From: Porphyrobacter sp.
GTDB taxonomy: Bacteria > Pseudomonadota > Alphaproteobacteria > Sphingomonadales > Sphingomonadaceae
Assembly: GCA_027533455.1 (NCBI GenBank)
Contig: JAPZUC010000015.1
Span: 1-64,000, forward strand
Direction of reading: 5' to 3'
Length of the DNA: 64,000 bases
In this document: positions 42,641 through 51,615 of the stretch, piece after piece
Layout of the letters: each line of letters opens with the position of its first letter
Numbering within the stretch: the stretch's first letter is position 1
Notes under the pieces: model-generated
What the model was told of the DNA's origin: nothing
Seen by the model: only the letters and a program-made list of their open reading frames with translations
Database searches by the model: none
Position numbers and translations under genes: made by a program

Positions 42641-44383
42641 TTAAGCCGCCCGCCCCGCGCTCGCGCTGCGGCTTTCCGGGGCAGAGCGGAACACGGTCAG
42701 GCGTTCATAGGCGAGCCGGTTGCGGCCCGAAGCCTTTGCCTCGTACATCAGCGCATCGGCGCGGGCGAAGAACTCGCGGAATGCCATCCGGTGCGCGTTG
42801 GCATCGCCCAGCATGACCACGCCCATGCTGGCGGTGACCGGCAGGTCGAGCCCCGGCACGTCATTGGCGATGCGCATCGGGATCGCCCGCCGCATCGCTT
42901 CGGCGCGTTCCAGCGGGCGGGGGCCGCGCAGCAGCACCACGAATTCCTCGCCGCCGAGCCGCACGGCGATTGTATCGCGATCGCCTGTGGCGCGCAGCGC
43001 GCCCGCGCAGGCAACCAGCGCCGCATCGCCGACCTGATGGCCGTGGAGGTCGTTGATCGCCTTGAAGCGGTCAAGATCGACCAGTGCGAAGGTATCGAAG
43101 CCCTGCGCCAGCAGTTCATCGAAGCGGGCCTCGATCGCGCGGCGGTTCATCAGCCCTGTCAGCGAATCGCGGGTCGATATCTGTTCGAGCGTCTTCGCTT
43201 CGGTCAGCGCCGCATCGCGCTCGCGCCGCAGCGCCAGGAAGCGGTCGGCAATCGCAAGGCTGATCACCACCACCTCGATACCGATGGCGACATACATCAT
43301 CTGGTCGAGGCTGGAGGGGCCGACATGCCAGCCGAGCCCGCGCCGCAGGCGCTCGATCGAAGTGATGATGATCGGCAGCCAGGCGACCGCGATGAACCGC
43401 GCCGAACGGCTTCCGCGCCACACCGCTTCGAACAAGGCGGCGCTGGTGAGGAAGATGCAGGGCAGCAAGGCAAGGAAATAGCCGACATCGTCGATCGGCT
43501 GCGTCGCATCGAGCTGGAGTGCGAAGAACCCGGGCACGATCATGGTGAACCAGCCGGTCGCAATGGTAACCCGCCGCATCAGCCGGGACTGCGCTCCGCG
43601 TTCCAGAAATGCATTCAGGAACAGCGCGGATATCCCAGCGCCCAGCGCCCACGAGAGCGGCGCAAGCACCGCCATCAGCGCAACCGGCATGGTCAGGAAG
43701 GCCGAGGCCAGCCCGCCCGCGGTCAGCACATAGGTCATCATCGCGGTGACCATCGCCGCGTGCAGCACCACGAAGCGTTCGCGCAGCACCACGAAGAAGC
43801 TGATGTCGAACAACAGTGGCAGCACCAGCATCCCTGCCACAAAGGCGAGCAGCATCATGTCCACCTGGGACCATTCGGCCTTGCCCGGTTCATGGGTGAT
43901 CCGCGCCTCGGTCAGCAGCGGTACCGAATGCGGCGCTTCGATCCGGGCGAGCACAAGGGTCGTATCAGCGGTGATTTCCGGAAGCGGCATCTGGAAGACC
44001 GGGCCGGAGGGGAAGGCCGTTGCATCGGCCTGCTCCATGCGGCGCGTGCGCATCTGCCCGTCAGCATCGATGGCATGGAAGGTGATCGATTTGAACCGCG
44101 CAATGCGGCTGAAGAAATACTGCGGCAGTTTCTGGCCCTGCCAGCTTCCGGCTTCGAATCGCAACCACACCGCTGGCACATCGGAGCGCCATTCGTTGTT
44201 GTCGCACGTCCATTTCGTAGCCGTCTGCATCACGCGCACGTCCGCGCCCACCCCGGTTGCCGCGTGGCAAGCCGGGGCAAAGCTGGGCACTATGTTTTCG
44301 TCGGCCAATGCCGGTCGTGCAGCGAATAACGCCAGCAGCACACCGACCATGCCGATCCGGACAGGTATGCGCAAAAGAGCCAT
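42641..44383 (-). CDS. Membrane diguanylate cyclase with 7TMR-DISM sensor
   Basis: A 580-residue protein: signal peptide (VRIGMVGVLLALFAARPALA), an extracellular sensing domain up to about 190, seven membrane segments in the middle (including MLLAFVAGMLVLPLLFDISF), a short coiled linker (LALRRERDAALTEAKTLEQI) and a GGDEF domain with the active site AVRLGGEEFVVLLRG. It makes cyclic di-GMP in response to an outside signal. The product-inhibition RxxD motif before GGEEF is not clear (RATGDRDTIAVR), so feedback may be missing. No EAL domain. Confidence 0.9.
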   Translation of the reverse strand: MALLRIPVRIGMVGVLLALFAARPALADENIVPSFAPACHAATGVGADVRVMQTATKWTCDNNEWRSDVPAVWLRFEAGSWQGQKLPQYFFSRIARFKSITFHAIDADGQMRTRRMEQADATAFPSGPVFQMPLPEITADTTLVLARIEAPHSVPLLTEARITHEPGKAEWSQVDMMLLAFVAGMLVLPLLFDISFFVVLRERFVVLHAAMVTAMMTYVLTAGGLASAFLTMPVALMAVLAPLSWALGAGISALFLNAFLERGAQSRLMRRVTIATGWFTMIVPGFFALQLDATQPIDDVGYFLALLPCIFLTSAALFEAVWRGSRSARFIAVAWLPIIITSIERLRRGLGWHVGPSSLDQMMYVAIGIEVVVISLAIADRFLALRRERDAALTEAKTLEQISTRDSLTGLMNRRAIEARFDELLAQGFDTFALVDLDRFKAINDLHGHQVGDAALVACAGALRATGDRDTIAVRLGGEEFVVLLRGPRPLERAEAMRRAIPMRIANDVPGLDLPVTASMGVVMLGDANAHRMAFREFFARADALMYEAKASGRNRLAYERLTVFRSAPESRSASAGRAA

Positions 44384-44532
44384 GCGGGCGTCCCTAGCAC
44401 GCAGCTCTTACGATGCTGCTAAGCTCCAACCCTCGGATCAGATTATAATATGTTAGTTTTTCATGAGCTTGCTGTGCCGCATTGGAAGCTTGTCGCCCGC
44501 CCCGGCATCCGCGCGTAGAGATGGACGCATGG

Positions 44533-44561
44533 CCGTCATTTTCTTGTCATGAAACGGTTAT
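44533..44561 (+). promoter_or_regulatory. Pho box with three tandem repeats before pstS
   Basis: Three heptamers at 11-base spacing, CCGTCAT (44533-44539), TTGTCAT (44544-44550) and CGGTTAT (44555-44561), match the CTGTCAT repeats of the PhoB-binding Pho box. They end 50 bases before the pstS start codon, in a 228-base gap that has no other gene. Confidence 0.6.
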
Positions 44562-44611
44562 AACACAGGCGCCACAGGGCCTCGTTTGTGTGACGCCTAT
44601 CGGGAAAAATC

Positions 44612-45676
44612 ATGGCACACCGCATTACCGCACTTCTCAAGACCGGCGCCGCTCTGGCGCTTGCCGCTACCACCCTTGCCGCCTGCGACGACACGAGCGG
44701 CGGATCGGCCGCGCAGTCGGTCCACGCCGTCGGCTCCTCGACGGTCTATCCCTTCGCCAAGCTGGTTGCCGAGAATTTTTCGCGCAGCTTCCCCGACATG
44801 CGCTCGCCGCTGATCGAATCCACCGGTACGGGCAACGGCATCCAGCTGTTCTGCTCGGGCCTCGGCCCCAACACGCCCGACATGGTCAACGCCTCGCGCC
44901 GGATGAAGGCGAGCGAATTCGACACTTGCGCCAGCAACAAGGTCGACGAGATCATCGAACTCCAGGTCGGCCTCGACGGGATCGCCTTTGCCTCGGCCAA
45001 GGGCGGCATCATGCTGAACCTCTCGCCCGAAACGGTCTACAAGGCGCTGGCCGCGCAGCCCTATGGCAAGCCGCAGACCGCCAAGACCTGGAAGGATGTC
45101 GACCCCACGCTGCCGGCCGATCCGATCCTTGTCTATGGCCCGCCCAGCACCTCGGGCACGCGCGACGCGCTCAAGGAACTGATCCTCGAAGTCGGGTGCA
45201 AGAAGGACCCGGCGATGAAGGCGCTGAAGGACAGCGACGAGGACAAGTACAAGCAAATCTGCACCGAAGTGCGCGATGACGGCGCCTATGTCGACCAGGG
45301 CGAGCAGGACAACCTCATCGTCCAGAAGATCGAGGGCAATCCCAAGGTCGTGGGCATCTTCGGCTATTCCTATCTCGAAGAGAACCTCGACAAGGTGCAG
45401 GACCTGCCGATGAACGGGGTGATGGCGACCTACGAGAACATCGCCAGCTTCAAGTACCCGGGCGCCCGCCCGCTCTATGTCTACGTCAAGAAGGCCCACA
45501 TGCGCGCCATCCCCGGCCTGCAGGACTTCATGAAGGAATGGGTGAAGAGCTGGGGCAAGGATGGTCCGCTCGCCAAGGTGGGCATGGTCGCGATGCCGGC
45601 CGAGACGATGACCGCCAACGCCGCCAAGGTCGATGCCATGCCGGTGCTGACCAAGGCCGAGCTGGAAGCGAAGTAA
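44612..45676 (+). CDS. pstS: Phosphate ABC transporter substrate-binding lipoprotein PstS
   Basis: A 354-residue binding protein. MAHRITALLKTGAALALAAT continues to the lipobox LAAC. The phosphate-binding motifs are VGSSTVYPFAKLVAE, STGTGNGIQLFC, ARRMKASEF-like NASRRMKA, and TSGTRDALKELIL. It catches phosphate at the outer face of the inner membrane for PstCAB. Here pstS stands alone: a terminator follows and no pstC/A/B gene is next. A tandem Pho box upstream predicts induction by PhoB at low phosphate. Confidence 0.92.
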   Translation: MAHRITALLKTGAALALAATTLAACDDTSGGSAAQSVHAVGSSTVYPFAKLVAENFSRSFPDMRSPLIESTGTGNGIQLFCSGLGPNTPDMVNASRRMKASEFDTCASNKVDEIIELQVGLDGIAFASAKGGIMLNLSPETVYKALAAQPYGKPQTAKTWKDVDPTLPADPILVYGPPSTSGTRDALKELILEVGCKKDPAMKALKDSDEDKYKQICTEVRDDGAYVDQGEQDNLIVQKIEGNPKVVGIFGYSYLEENLDKVQDLPMNGVMATYENIASFKYPGARPLYVYVKKAHMRAIPGLQDFMKEWVKSWGKDGPLAKVGMVAMPAETMTANAAKVDAMPVLTKAELEAK

Positions 45677-45716
45677 GCTCGGGACCAAGCGTTCACGCCT
45701 CTAACGGCGCACGTAA

Positions 45717-45748
45717 AAAGCGGTCGATCCTTCGGGGTCGGCCGCTTT
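45717..45748 (+). terminator. Terminator hairpin after pstS
   Basis: AAAGCGGTCGATCC (45717-45730) pairs with GGGTCGGCCGCTTT (45735-45748), with two G-U pairs, around the tetraloop TTCG, and is followed by CGCTTTC. It lies 40 bases past the stop. Confidence 0.75.
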
Positions 45749-45806
45749 CGCTTTCTGGTCGCGGGCGTGTTGCCAGAACGCCCGGAAAGGCTCTAGATTA
45801 CCAGCC

Positions 45807-46949
45807 ATGAGCGCGCGCAAGATCGCCCTGTGGCATGAAGCCGGCGTGATCGACGCCGCGACGCGCGACCGTCTGCTCGCTTACGAAGCCGATCACGCCC
45901 GTCCGTTGGCATTGTGGGCGGTGTGGGGCATCGGCGCGCTCGCCATTGGCCTCGGCTTTGTCTCGGTCGTGGCGGCGAACTGGGAGGATATTCCGGGGCT
46001 TGTCCGCCTGTGCGTGCACCTTGCGCTGATTGCGGGATTGCTGGCGCTGCTGTTCCTGAGGGAAGGGCGGCTGGCGGCAAAGTCCCCCTGGGCGGTCGAG
46101 GCGCTGGCCTTCATCACCGTCGCGCTCGGTCTCACCTTCTTCGGGCATCTCGGCCAGGTCTATCAGACGTCCTCGCCCCTGTGGCAGCCGCTCGCCGTAT
46201 GGCTCGCCCTGTTCGCCCCCATGCTGCTGCTGACGGGCCGGAGCTGGCCGACGGCGCTGGCGGTGGTCGGCGGCGCGGTATGGACGGCTTGGGAATATGC
46301 GAGCGCCATGTCGAGCTACGGCTCAGGCGACGGGGCTTGGCACGCATGGCTTGCCTTCGTTATCGCACTGCCGGTTCTGTTTGCGCCCGTCGCCGCAGCC
46401 TTGCGGGTTCGCGGCAATCGCCCTGACTTTTGGCGGCGTGTCGAGGAGCTGCCCCTGGCCTATGCAGTGGCCGGAGCGTCGCTTGCCACCGTGATCGCCA
46501 GCATCGGTGAGTACGGCACAAGCGGGCTGACCAGAGAATTCTTCAACATGCTGATCAGCGGCGGTGTGGCGGTAATCGCTGCCGTCGCTGTCGTCTTTGC
46601 CCGGCCCGGAACGTCGGGACGGATGGCAGGCGCAATTATCGGCGGCGCGGGGCTGGTTCTGCCGCTTGCCTATGGTGCCGATGAACTCACCGTTCCGGCC
46701 GCCTTCCTCTTCTTCGCGCTGTGGGCCGGCATCGCCGCTGCGGCCTTGGTCGCGCATTGGCGGGGCGTGTTCCAGCTGGCGGTCGGCGTGATCGCGCTGC
46801 GGCTCATCATCCTGAGCTTCGAGCTTGCCGCGGATCTGCTGACGAGCGGCTTTGGGCTGATTCTGTCCGGGCTGATGATCCTCGGCGTGGCGTGGGTGGC
46901 GGTGCGGGTGTCGAAGCGTTTCGTCCCTGATGCGGAGCCTGACGCATGA
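45807..46949 (+). CDS. DUF2157 multi-pass membrane protein
   Basis: A 380-residue protein with a cytoplasmic N-terminus (KIALWHEAGVIDAATRDRLL) followed by ten or so hydrophobic segments. The start region matches DUF2157, whose function is unknown. It overlaps the next gene (a GDYXXLXY protein) by ATGA, an arrangement common to this family pair, so the two probably act together in the envelope. Confidence 0.85.
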   Translation: MSARKIALWHEAGVIDAATRDRLLAYEADHARPLALWAVWGIGALAIGLGFVSVVAANWEDIPGLVRLCVHLALIAGLLALLFLREGRLAAKSPWAVEALAFITVALGLTFFGHLGQVYQTSSPLWQPLAVWLALFAPMLLLTGRSWPTALAVVGGAVWTAWEYASAMSSYGSGDGAWHAWLAFVIALPVLFAPVAAALRVRGNRPDFWRRVEELPLAYAVAGASLATVIASIGEYGTSGLTREFFNMLISGGVAVIAAVAVVFARPGTSGRMAGAIIGGAGLVLPLAYGADELTVPAAFLFFALWAGIAAAALVAHWRGVFQLAVGVIALRLIILSFELAADLLTSGFGLILSGLMILGVAWVAVRVSKRFVPDAEPDA

Positions 46950-47503
46950 TTAAGGCTGCCCGCCTCTCCGCTGCCGTCCTGCCGCTCATCTGCCTCGCCG
47001 CGCTATGGGTACAGAGCGACCGCACTTTCTACTCCGGCACTGAGTGGGAGGTGCCGATCCAGGGCTACGACCCGCGCGATTACCTGCGTGGGCACTATGT
47101 CGAGTTCAGCTACGACTGGCCGGGGTTCGATCCCTTCCGCGATACGCCGCGCGAAGCACTGTGCCTGCAAGGCAGAGCGCCCAATCTGGAAAAGGTAACT
47201 GTGTTACGCGCGGGGCAGCCCTGCACCTACCCCGTGCGCCTGCCAGAAGGTGAGGTCTATGGCTGGGAGGCTCTGGAGCGCGGCCGTCTCTATATCGGGC
47301 AAGACCGCGCCGCGCAGCTTCAGGAGCAGCTCCGGAACCGCGACCAGCGCGGGATCGTGACGATCCGCCAGCGCGAGGATGGCAGCTTCACGCCGGTCAG
47401 CATCCGCTTCCGTCCGCTGACCCCGGCCGAAAAGGTCGAGCGCGATGCGCCGCCTGACGAGCGCTTCGATCCGCTCGGGCCACCGGCGGTGATGGGGCAG
47501 TAG
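46946..47503 (+). CDS. GDYXXLXY-domain envelope protein, stop codon remade by repeat insertion
   Basis: A 185-residue protein with an N-terminal membrane anchor (LSAAVLPLICLAALWVQS) and the domain motif DPRDYLRGHYVEFSYDW. Function unknown; paired with DUF2157. The stop codon TAG at 47501-47503 is made of the target TA plus the first base G of a 267-bp MITE-like repeat. Read without the repeat, the sequence would give TAA followed by CCCCG, so the insertion left the protein unchanged. Confidence 0.85.
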   Translation: MIKAARLSAAVLPLICLAALWVQSDRTFYSGTEWEVPIQGYDPRDYLRGHYVEFSYDWPGFDPFRDTPREALCLQGRAPNLEKVTVLRAGQPCTYPVRLPEGEVYGWEALERGRLYIGQDRAAQLQEQLRNRDQRGIVTIRQREDGSFTPVSIRFRPLTPAEKVERDAPPDERFDPLGPPAVMGQ

Positions 47504-47769
47504 AGCCTGTCCTGGTTAGGTGGAAGCAGTGGCACGGAGTCGATTTTGGCCCAGCGCGAGAAGCGAGAAGGGAGCCATGCCAAAGCATAGTGACCGACGA
47601 GCGACGCGGCGATGGGCCAAAAGCGGCCCTCCCCTCTCGGGGTCGCGTCAGGAAGCCCGCTGGCTGCGTCGCGGCACTGGCAGGGGCAACCAGCTCCTGC
47701 AGCGCACCACTCCTGCCCAGCGGACTTCCTGGCGCGATGCGAATGTTTCCACCTAACCAGGACAGGCTC
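47503..47769. mobile_element. MITE-like 267-bp element, 23-bp perfect terminal inverted repeats, TA target duplication
   Basis: Bases 47503-47525 (starting GAGCCTGTCCTGGTTAGG) are the exact reverse complement of 47747-47769, and TA is present on both sides (47501-47502 and 47770-47771). No transposase-like ORF is inside; the short ORFs there have no protein character. TA duplication is usual for IS630/Tc1-type and IS427-group (IS5) elements, so a non-autonomous relative of one of these is inferred. It lies between convergent genes and its ends could also form a transcription-ending stem. Confidence 0.8.
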
Positions 47770-47781
47770 TAACCCCGCCCG

Positions 47782-50190
47782 TCAGAGCGGATTGCCGTCC
47801 TTGTCGCGGTAGATTTCGCGGCGACCCACATGGTTGGCGGGGCCGACGAAGCCGTCTTCCTCCATCCGCTCGATCCACTTCGCCGCAGTGTTGTAGCCCA
47901 CGCCCATCTGGCGCTGGAGCCACGAGCCCGACGCCTTCTGGTTCTCGAACACAATCTGGCAGGCCTGCCGGTACTTGCGTTCCTCGGGATTGTCCGAGGC
48001 GGTGAGATCGTCCTCGAAGCCGAACCCGAAGCTGTCTTCGGGCTCTTCTGTGACGGCATCGACATATTCGGGCGAGCCCTGACCGCGCCAGTGCTCGGCC
48101 ACCGCCTCCACTTCCTCGTCCGAGACGAACGGGCCGTGGACACGCACCATCGCGCCGGTGTTGGGCTTGTAGAGCATGTCGCCCTTGCCCAGCAGCTGCT
48201 CCGCGCCCTGTTCGCCAAGGATCGTGCGGCTGTCGATCCGGCTCGTCACCTTGAAGCTGATGCGGGTCGGCAGGTTGGCCTTGATGACGCCGGTGATGAC
48301 ATCGACCGAAGGACGCTGCGTTGCCATGATCAGGTGGATGCCCGCCGCGCGGCTCTTTTGGCTGAGGCGCTGGATCAGGACTTCGATTTCCTTGCCGATT
48401 GTAACCATCAAGTCGGCCAACTCGTCGACGATCAGCACGATCTGCGGCAGCGGCTGGTAATCGAGCTGTTCTTCCTCGAACAACTGCTCGCCGGTTTCGG
48501 GATCGAACCCGGTCTGCACGCGGCGGCCCAGCGGTTTGCCCCTGGCGATCGCGGCGCTGACCTTCTCGTTGAAGGAGTGGATGTTGCGCGAGGAGATCGC
48601 GCTCATCATCCGGTAGCGACGCTCCATTTCCTCGACCGCCCACTTGAGCGCGCGCACCGACTTGGCAGGCTCGGTCACCACCGGCGAGAGCAGGTGCGGA
48701 ATATCGTCATAGGTCTTGAGTTCGAGCACCTTGGGATCGATCAGGATCAGGCGCAATTCGGCCGGCGTGAAGCGATACAGCAGCGAAAGCAGGATCACGT
48801 TCAGGCCGACGGATTTACCCGAGCCGGTGGTCCCGGCGACCAGCAAGTGGGGCATGGCGGCCAGATCGGCGATGATTGGTTCGCCTGCGATATCCTTGCC
48901 GAGGATGATCGGCAGGCTGCCCTTCGCCTCGGCAAAGGCGGCCGCTGCGGCGAGTTCCTTCAGCATCACCACCTGGCGATCCTGGTTGGGCAGTTCGATA
49001 CCCATCACGGTGCGCCCCGGAATGGGCGAAACGCGCGCGGAAATCGCGCTCATGTTGCGGGCGATGTCTTCGGCAAGCCCGATCACACGGCTTGCCTTGA
49101 TGCCGGGGGCCGGTTCAAGCTCGTACATGGTGACCACCGGGCCCATCCGCACGGCAGTGATTTCACCCTTCACGTTGAAATCGTCGAGCACGTTTTCGAG
49201 CAGGCGGGCGTTGCGCTCCAGTGCCTGCTTGTCGAGCTTGGGTGCCTTGTCGACCGGCGGCTCCGCCAGCAGGTCGAGGCTCGGCAGGGTGAAGGCGGCG
49301 AACATGTCGCGCTGCGCGGTCTTGGTGGGCTGTGCGCGCTTGGGCGGCGCGGAAGGATCGGAGATTTCGGGCGAGCGGCGGGGGCGGTCATCCAGCGGGG
49401 CGGCGACAGCTTCGCCCTTGCCGGCACGGCGCGGGCGCGGGGCCGGGGCATCCTCGTCCGTGTCATCAGCGGCAAAGGGCAGGGCGGGCGCAAGCTTGCG
49501 GCCCGGCCAGATGCGGCGCGTCAGCCCCGCAAGCGATCCACCGCCGAGGAAATCCGGTAGGCTCATCAGCACCCGCCAGTCGATCGCGAAAATCCGCGTC
49601 AGCAGCGCGACGCCCACAGCAAGGCTGGTGAGCGCGAGGCCGAGGGTTACCCAGCCTTCGGCCTCCGCGCCGAACCGCGCCGCAACCGCCTGCACCGCGC
49701 CGGCCCCGAGCAGGCCCGCAAGGCCGCCCGATTGCGCGGGAAGCGTCCCGCCCGGACCTTGGAAGGCCAGCGCCAGCACGGTTGCGATCAGCGTGATGGC
49801 GATCAGCAGCAAGGCGGCGGGCATCCACCAGGCGGTGGTCTCGGGCTCGTCCCCGTTCTCGACATCGCGCCACAGCTTGCGGGCGGACACATAGAGCAGC
49901 GGCAGCAGCAGCACGCCGGGCAGGCCGAAGATCAGCAGCACCCGGTCGGCCGCCCATGCACCCGCGGCGCCCATCCAGTTGCTGACCTCGGCCGGATCGG
50001 CAGCGGTCGAGGGGCTCGGATCGGTCTGGGTGTAGCTGGCGAGCGCGAGGGCAAGGAAGACGCAGGCCCCCAGCAACAGCCCCGCGCCCGTCATCTGCGC
50101 AATGCGGCGCATCGACCGGCGCAGGCCTGCGCGCCATTCGGCATCCGTTTGGCGAGTGGGTTTGACGGGCGTGACCGCGCGGCTGGCCAT
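47782..50190 (-). CDS. ftsK: DNA translocase FtsK
   Basis: An 802-residue cell-division DNA pump. Four N-terminal membrane segments (such as LLLGACVFLALALASY) anchor it at the septum; a variable Pro/Ala-rich linker follows; the motor has Walker A VAGTTGSGKSVGLN, LILIDPKVLEL and Walker B QIVLIVDELADLM; the C-terminal winged-helix gamma domain (LQRQMGVGYNTAAKWIERME) reads KOPS and activates XerCD at dif. The ATG at 50190 begins MASRAVTPVKPTRQTDAEWR; ATG at 50214 is unsupported. Confidence 0.95.
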   Translation of the reverse strand: MASRAVTPVKPTRQTDAEWRAGLRRSMRRIAQMTGAGLLLGACVFLALALASYTQTDPSPSTAADPAEVSNWMGAAGAWAADRVLLIFGLPGVLLLPLLYVSARKLWRDVENGDEPETTAWWMPAALLLIAITLIATVLALAFQGPGGTLPAQSGGLAGLLGAGAVQAVAARFGAEAEGWVTLGLALTSLAVGVALLTRIFAIDWRVLMSLPDFLGGGSLAGLTRRIWPGRKLAPALPFAADDTDEDAPAPRPRRAGKGEAVAAPLDDRPRRSPEISDPSAPPKRAQPTKTAQRDMFAAFTLPSLDLLAEPPVDKAPKLDKQALERNARLLENVLDDFNVKGEITAVRMGPVVTMYELEPAPGIKASRVIGLAEDIARNMSAISARVSPIPGRTVMGIELPNQDRQVVMLKELAAAAAFAEAKGSLPIILGKDIAGEPIIADLAAMPHLLVAGTTGSGKSVGLNVILLSLLYRFTPAELRLILIDPKVLELKTYDDIPHLLSPVVTEPAKSVRALKWAVEEMERRYRMMSAISSRNIHSFNEKVSAAIARGKPLGRRVQTGFDPETGEQLFEEEQLDYQPLPQIVLIVDELADLMVTIGKEIEVLIQRLSQKSRAAGIHLIMATQRPSVDVITGVIKANLPTRISFKVTSRIDSRTILGEQGAEQLLGKGDMLYKPNTGAMVRVHGPFVSDEEVEAVAEHWRGQGSPEYVDAVTEEPEDSFGFGFEDDLTASDNPEERKYRQACQIVFENQKASGSWLQRQMGVGYNTAAKWIERMEEDGFVGPANHVGRREIYRDKDGNPL

Positions 50191-50300
50191 GAGGGTGTCT
50201 CCTGTGCGGAACACACCATGAATCCTCGGGCTTGCAGGGTCAAGGAAAGAGCGATGAACGACATGCGGCAGGTCACCGCGCTCCGCCTTCTCTCGAAGCG

Positions 50301-50834
50301 TCAGGAGAGCCCGTCAATCGCCGCCCACCGCGGCCAGTCGAGGTCGCGCGCGCGCCCCGCCGTCATCCCGCCTAGCGCGATAACCGGCATCAGGGCCATC
50401 GCTGCAAGGTCGCGAAACTGGTTGATGCCGAGGCACCCGCCGCCCGGATGCGAGCGGGTCGGGAAAGCCGGGGAGAGGAACATGCCGTCCAACCCGGCAC
50501 GGTTGGCGAGGGCAATCTCGCTCGCGTCGTGCACCGTTGCGAGCCGCAGCAGGCCCGGCGCCTTGCCGAGCTTGCTCGGCGGCCCGTAGATGCCGTCCGC
50601 GCCCCACGCTTGCGCCAGTTCAGCCGAGCCGGACAGGATGACCAGATGCTCGCCTGCTCGTGCAATGGGGGCGAGCGCGTCGAACCGCTCCCGGCGCGCC
50701 TTCTCCCTAAGGTGATAGTGCCGGAACACGAAAGCATTGCCACGCGGCAGAGTGGCAAGCGCCCATTCGAGCTTCGCGTCATTGCGCTCGTCACTCAGAA
50801 GCCACAGGTCGGGGAGGGTCTTTGCGCGCGTCAC
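50301..50834 (-). CDS. Thiamine-phosphate synthase family protein
   Basis: A 177-residue TIM-barrel protein of the ThiE/TenI family: ATVHDASEIALANRAGLDGM, FLSPAFPTRSHPGG and VIALGGMTAGRARDL match the second half of ThiE, including the phosphate-binding GG. It is shorter than usual ThiE and the N-terminal substrate residues are not clear, so TenI-like or unrelated activity is possible. I start at GTG 50834 (VTRAKTLPDLWLLSDE), because upstream sequence overlaps the divergent gene; only 22 bases separate the two starts. Confidence 0.7.
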   Translation of the reverse strand: MTRAKTLPDLWLLSDERNDAKLEWALATLPRGNAFVFRHYHLREKARRERFDALAPIARAGEHLVILSGSAELAQAWGADGIYGPPSKLGKAPGLLRLATVHDASEIALANRAGLDGMFLSPAFPTRSHPGGGCLGINQFRDLAAMALMPVIALGGMTAGRARDLDWPRWAAIDGLS

Positions 50835-50856
50835 CGAGCCGCTATAGAGCGGCCCG

Positions 50857-51519
50857 ATGGAAAACGCAGCAACCCGCCTCGCCGCAATCAACGCCAACAT
50901 CGCGCGCGCCTGCAAGCAGGCTCGGCGCTCGCCCGATAGCGTCACACTGATCGCGGTCAGCAAGACCCATGATGCGCCCGCGATCCAGCCCCTGATCGAT
51001 GCTGGCCACCGCGTGTTCGGCGAGAACCGCGTACAGGAAGCGCAGGGCAAGTGGCCTGCCTTGCTTGAAGCCCGGTCCGACATCGCGCTCCATCTCATCG
51101 GCCAGCTGCAATCGAACAAGGCCGAGGAAGCGGTGGCGCTGTTCGACTATATCCACGGGCTCGACCGGCCGAGCCTGCTGAACGCGCTCGCCAAGGCGAT
51201 GGACAAGGCCGGGCGGCTCGTGCCCTGCTTCGTGCAAGTCAATATCGGCGACGAGGCCCAGAAGGGCGGCTGCCCGATAGCCGAGCTGCCGCAGTTCCTC
51301 GCCCAGGTGCGCGCGACGCCGATCCCGCTGGCAGGCCTGATGTGCATCCCCCCCGCCGACACCGAGGCAGCGCCGTTCTTCGCCTTTCTGGCCAAGCTTG
51401 CGGCGGACAACGGTGTGACTGGCCTCAGCATGGGCATGAGCAGGGATTACGAAACGGCTGTGATGCTCGGCGCGAGCCACGTGCGGGTCGGCACCGCGCT
51501 GTTCGGAAGCCGGGGTTAG
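50857..51519 (+). CDS. yggS: YggS-family pyridoxal-phosphate homeostasis protein
   Basis: A 220-residue PLP-binding barrel protein of the YggS/PROSC group. PLP Lys lies in TLIAVSKTHDA; GENRVQEAQGK, HLIGQLQSNKAEEAV, VNIGDEAQKGGC, LSMGMSRDYETAV and VRVGTALFG are conserved. It balances B6 vitamers and so amino acid metabolism. The ATG at 50857 follows CGGCCCG with no strong ribosome site. Confidence 0.94.
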   Translation: MENAATRLAAINANIARACKQARRSPDSVTLIAVSKTHDAPAIQPLIDAGHRVFGENRVQEAQGKWPALLEARSDIALHLIGQLQSNKAEEAVALFDYIHGLDRPSLLNALAKAMDKAGRLVPCFVQVNIGDEAQKGGCPIAELPQFLAQVRATPIPLAGLMCIPPADTEAAPFFAFLAKLAADNGVTGLSMGMSRDYETAVMLGASHVRVGTALFGSRG

Positions 51520-51563
51520 GCCTACCCGGCCTCAAGTAGCGAAGCGGTAGGCCAAACAAAGAA

Positions 51564-51587
51564 GGGCGCTCCGTTCCCGGAGCGCCC
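51564..51587. terminator. Bidirectional terminator between yggS and the TonB receptor gene
   Basis: GGGCGCTCCG (51564-51573) pairs with CGGAGCGCCC (51578-51587) around TTCC. On the plus strand it is followed by CCTTTCTTT, and on the minus strand by TTCTTTGTTTG, so it can serve both converging genes. Confidence 0.85.
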
Positions 51588-51615
51588 CCTTTCTTTGCGT
51601 GTTGCTCGCGTTCTC

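Noticed and set aside
47520..47812. Short ORFs within the 267-bp repeat
   Set aside because: No transposase motif or protein-like composition; treated as non-coding MITE-like DNA.
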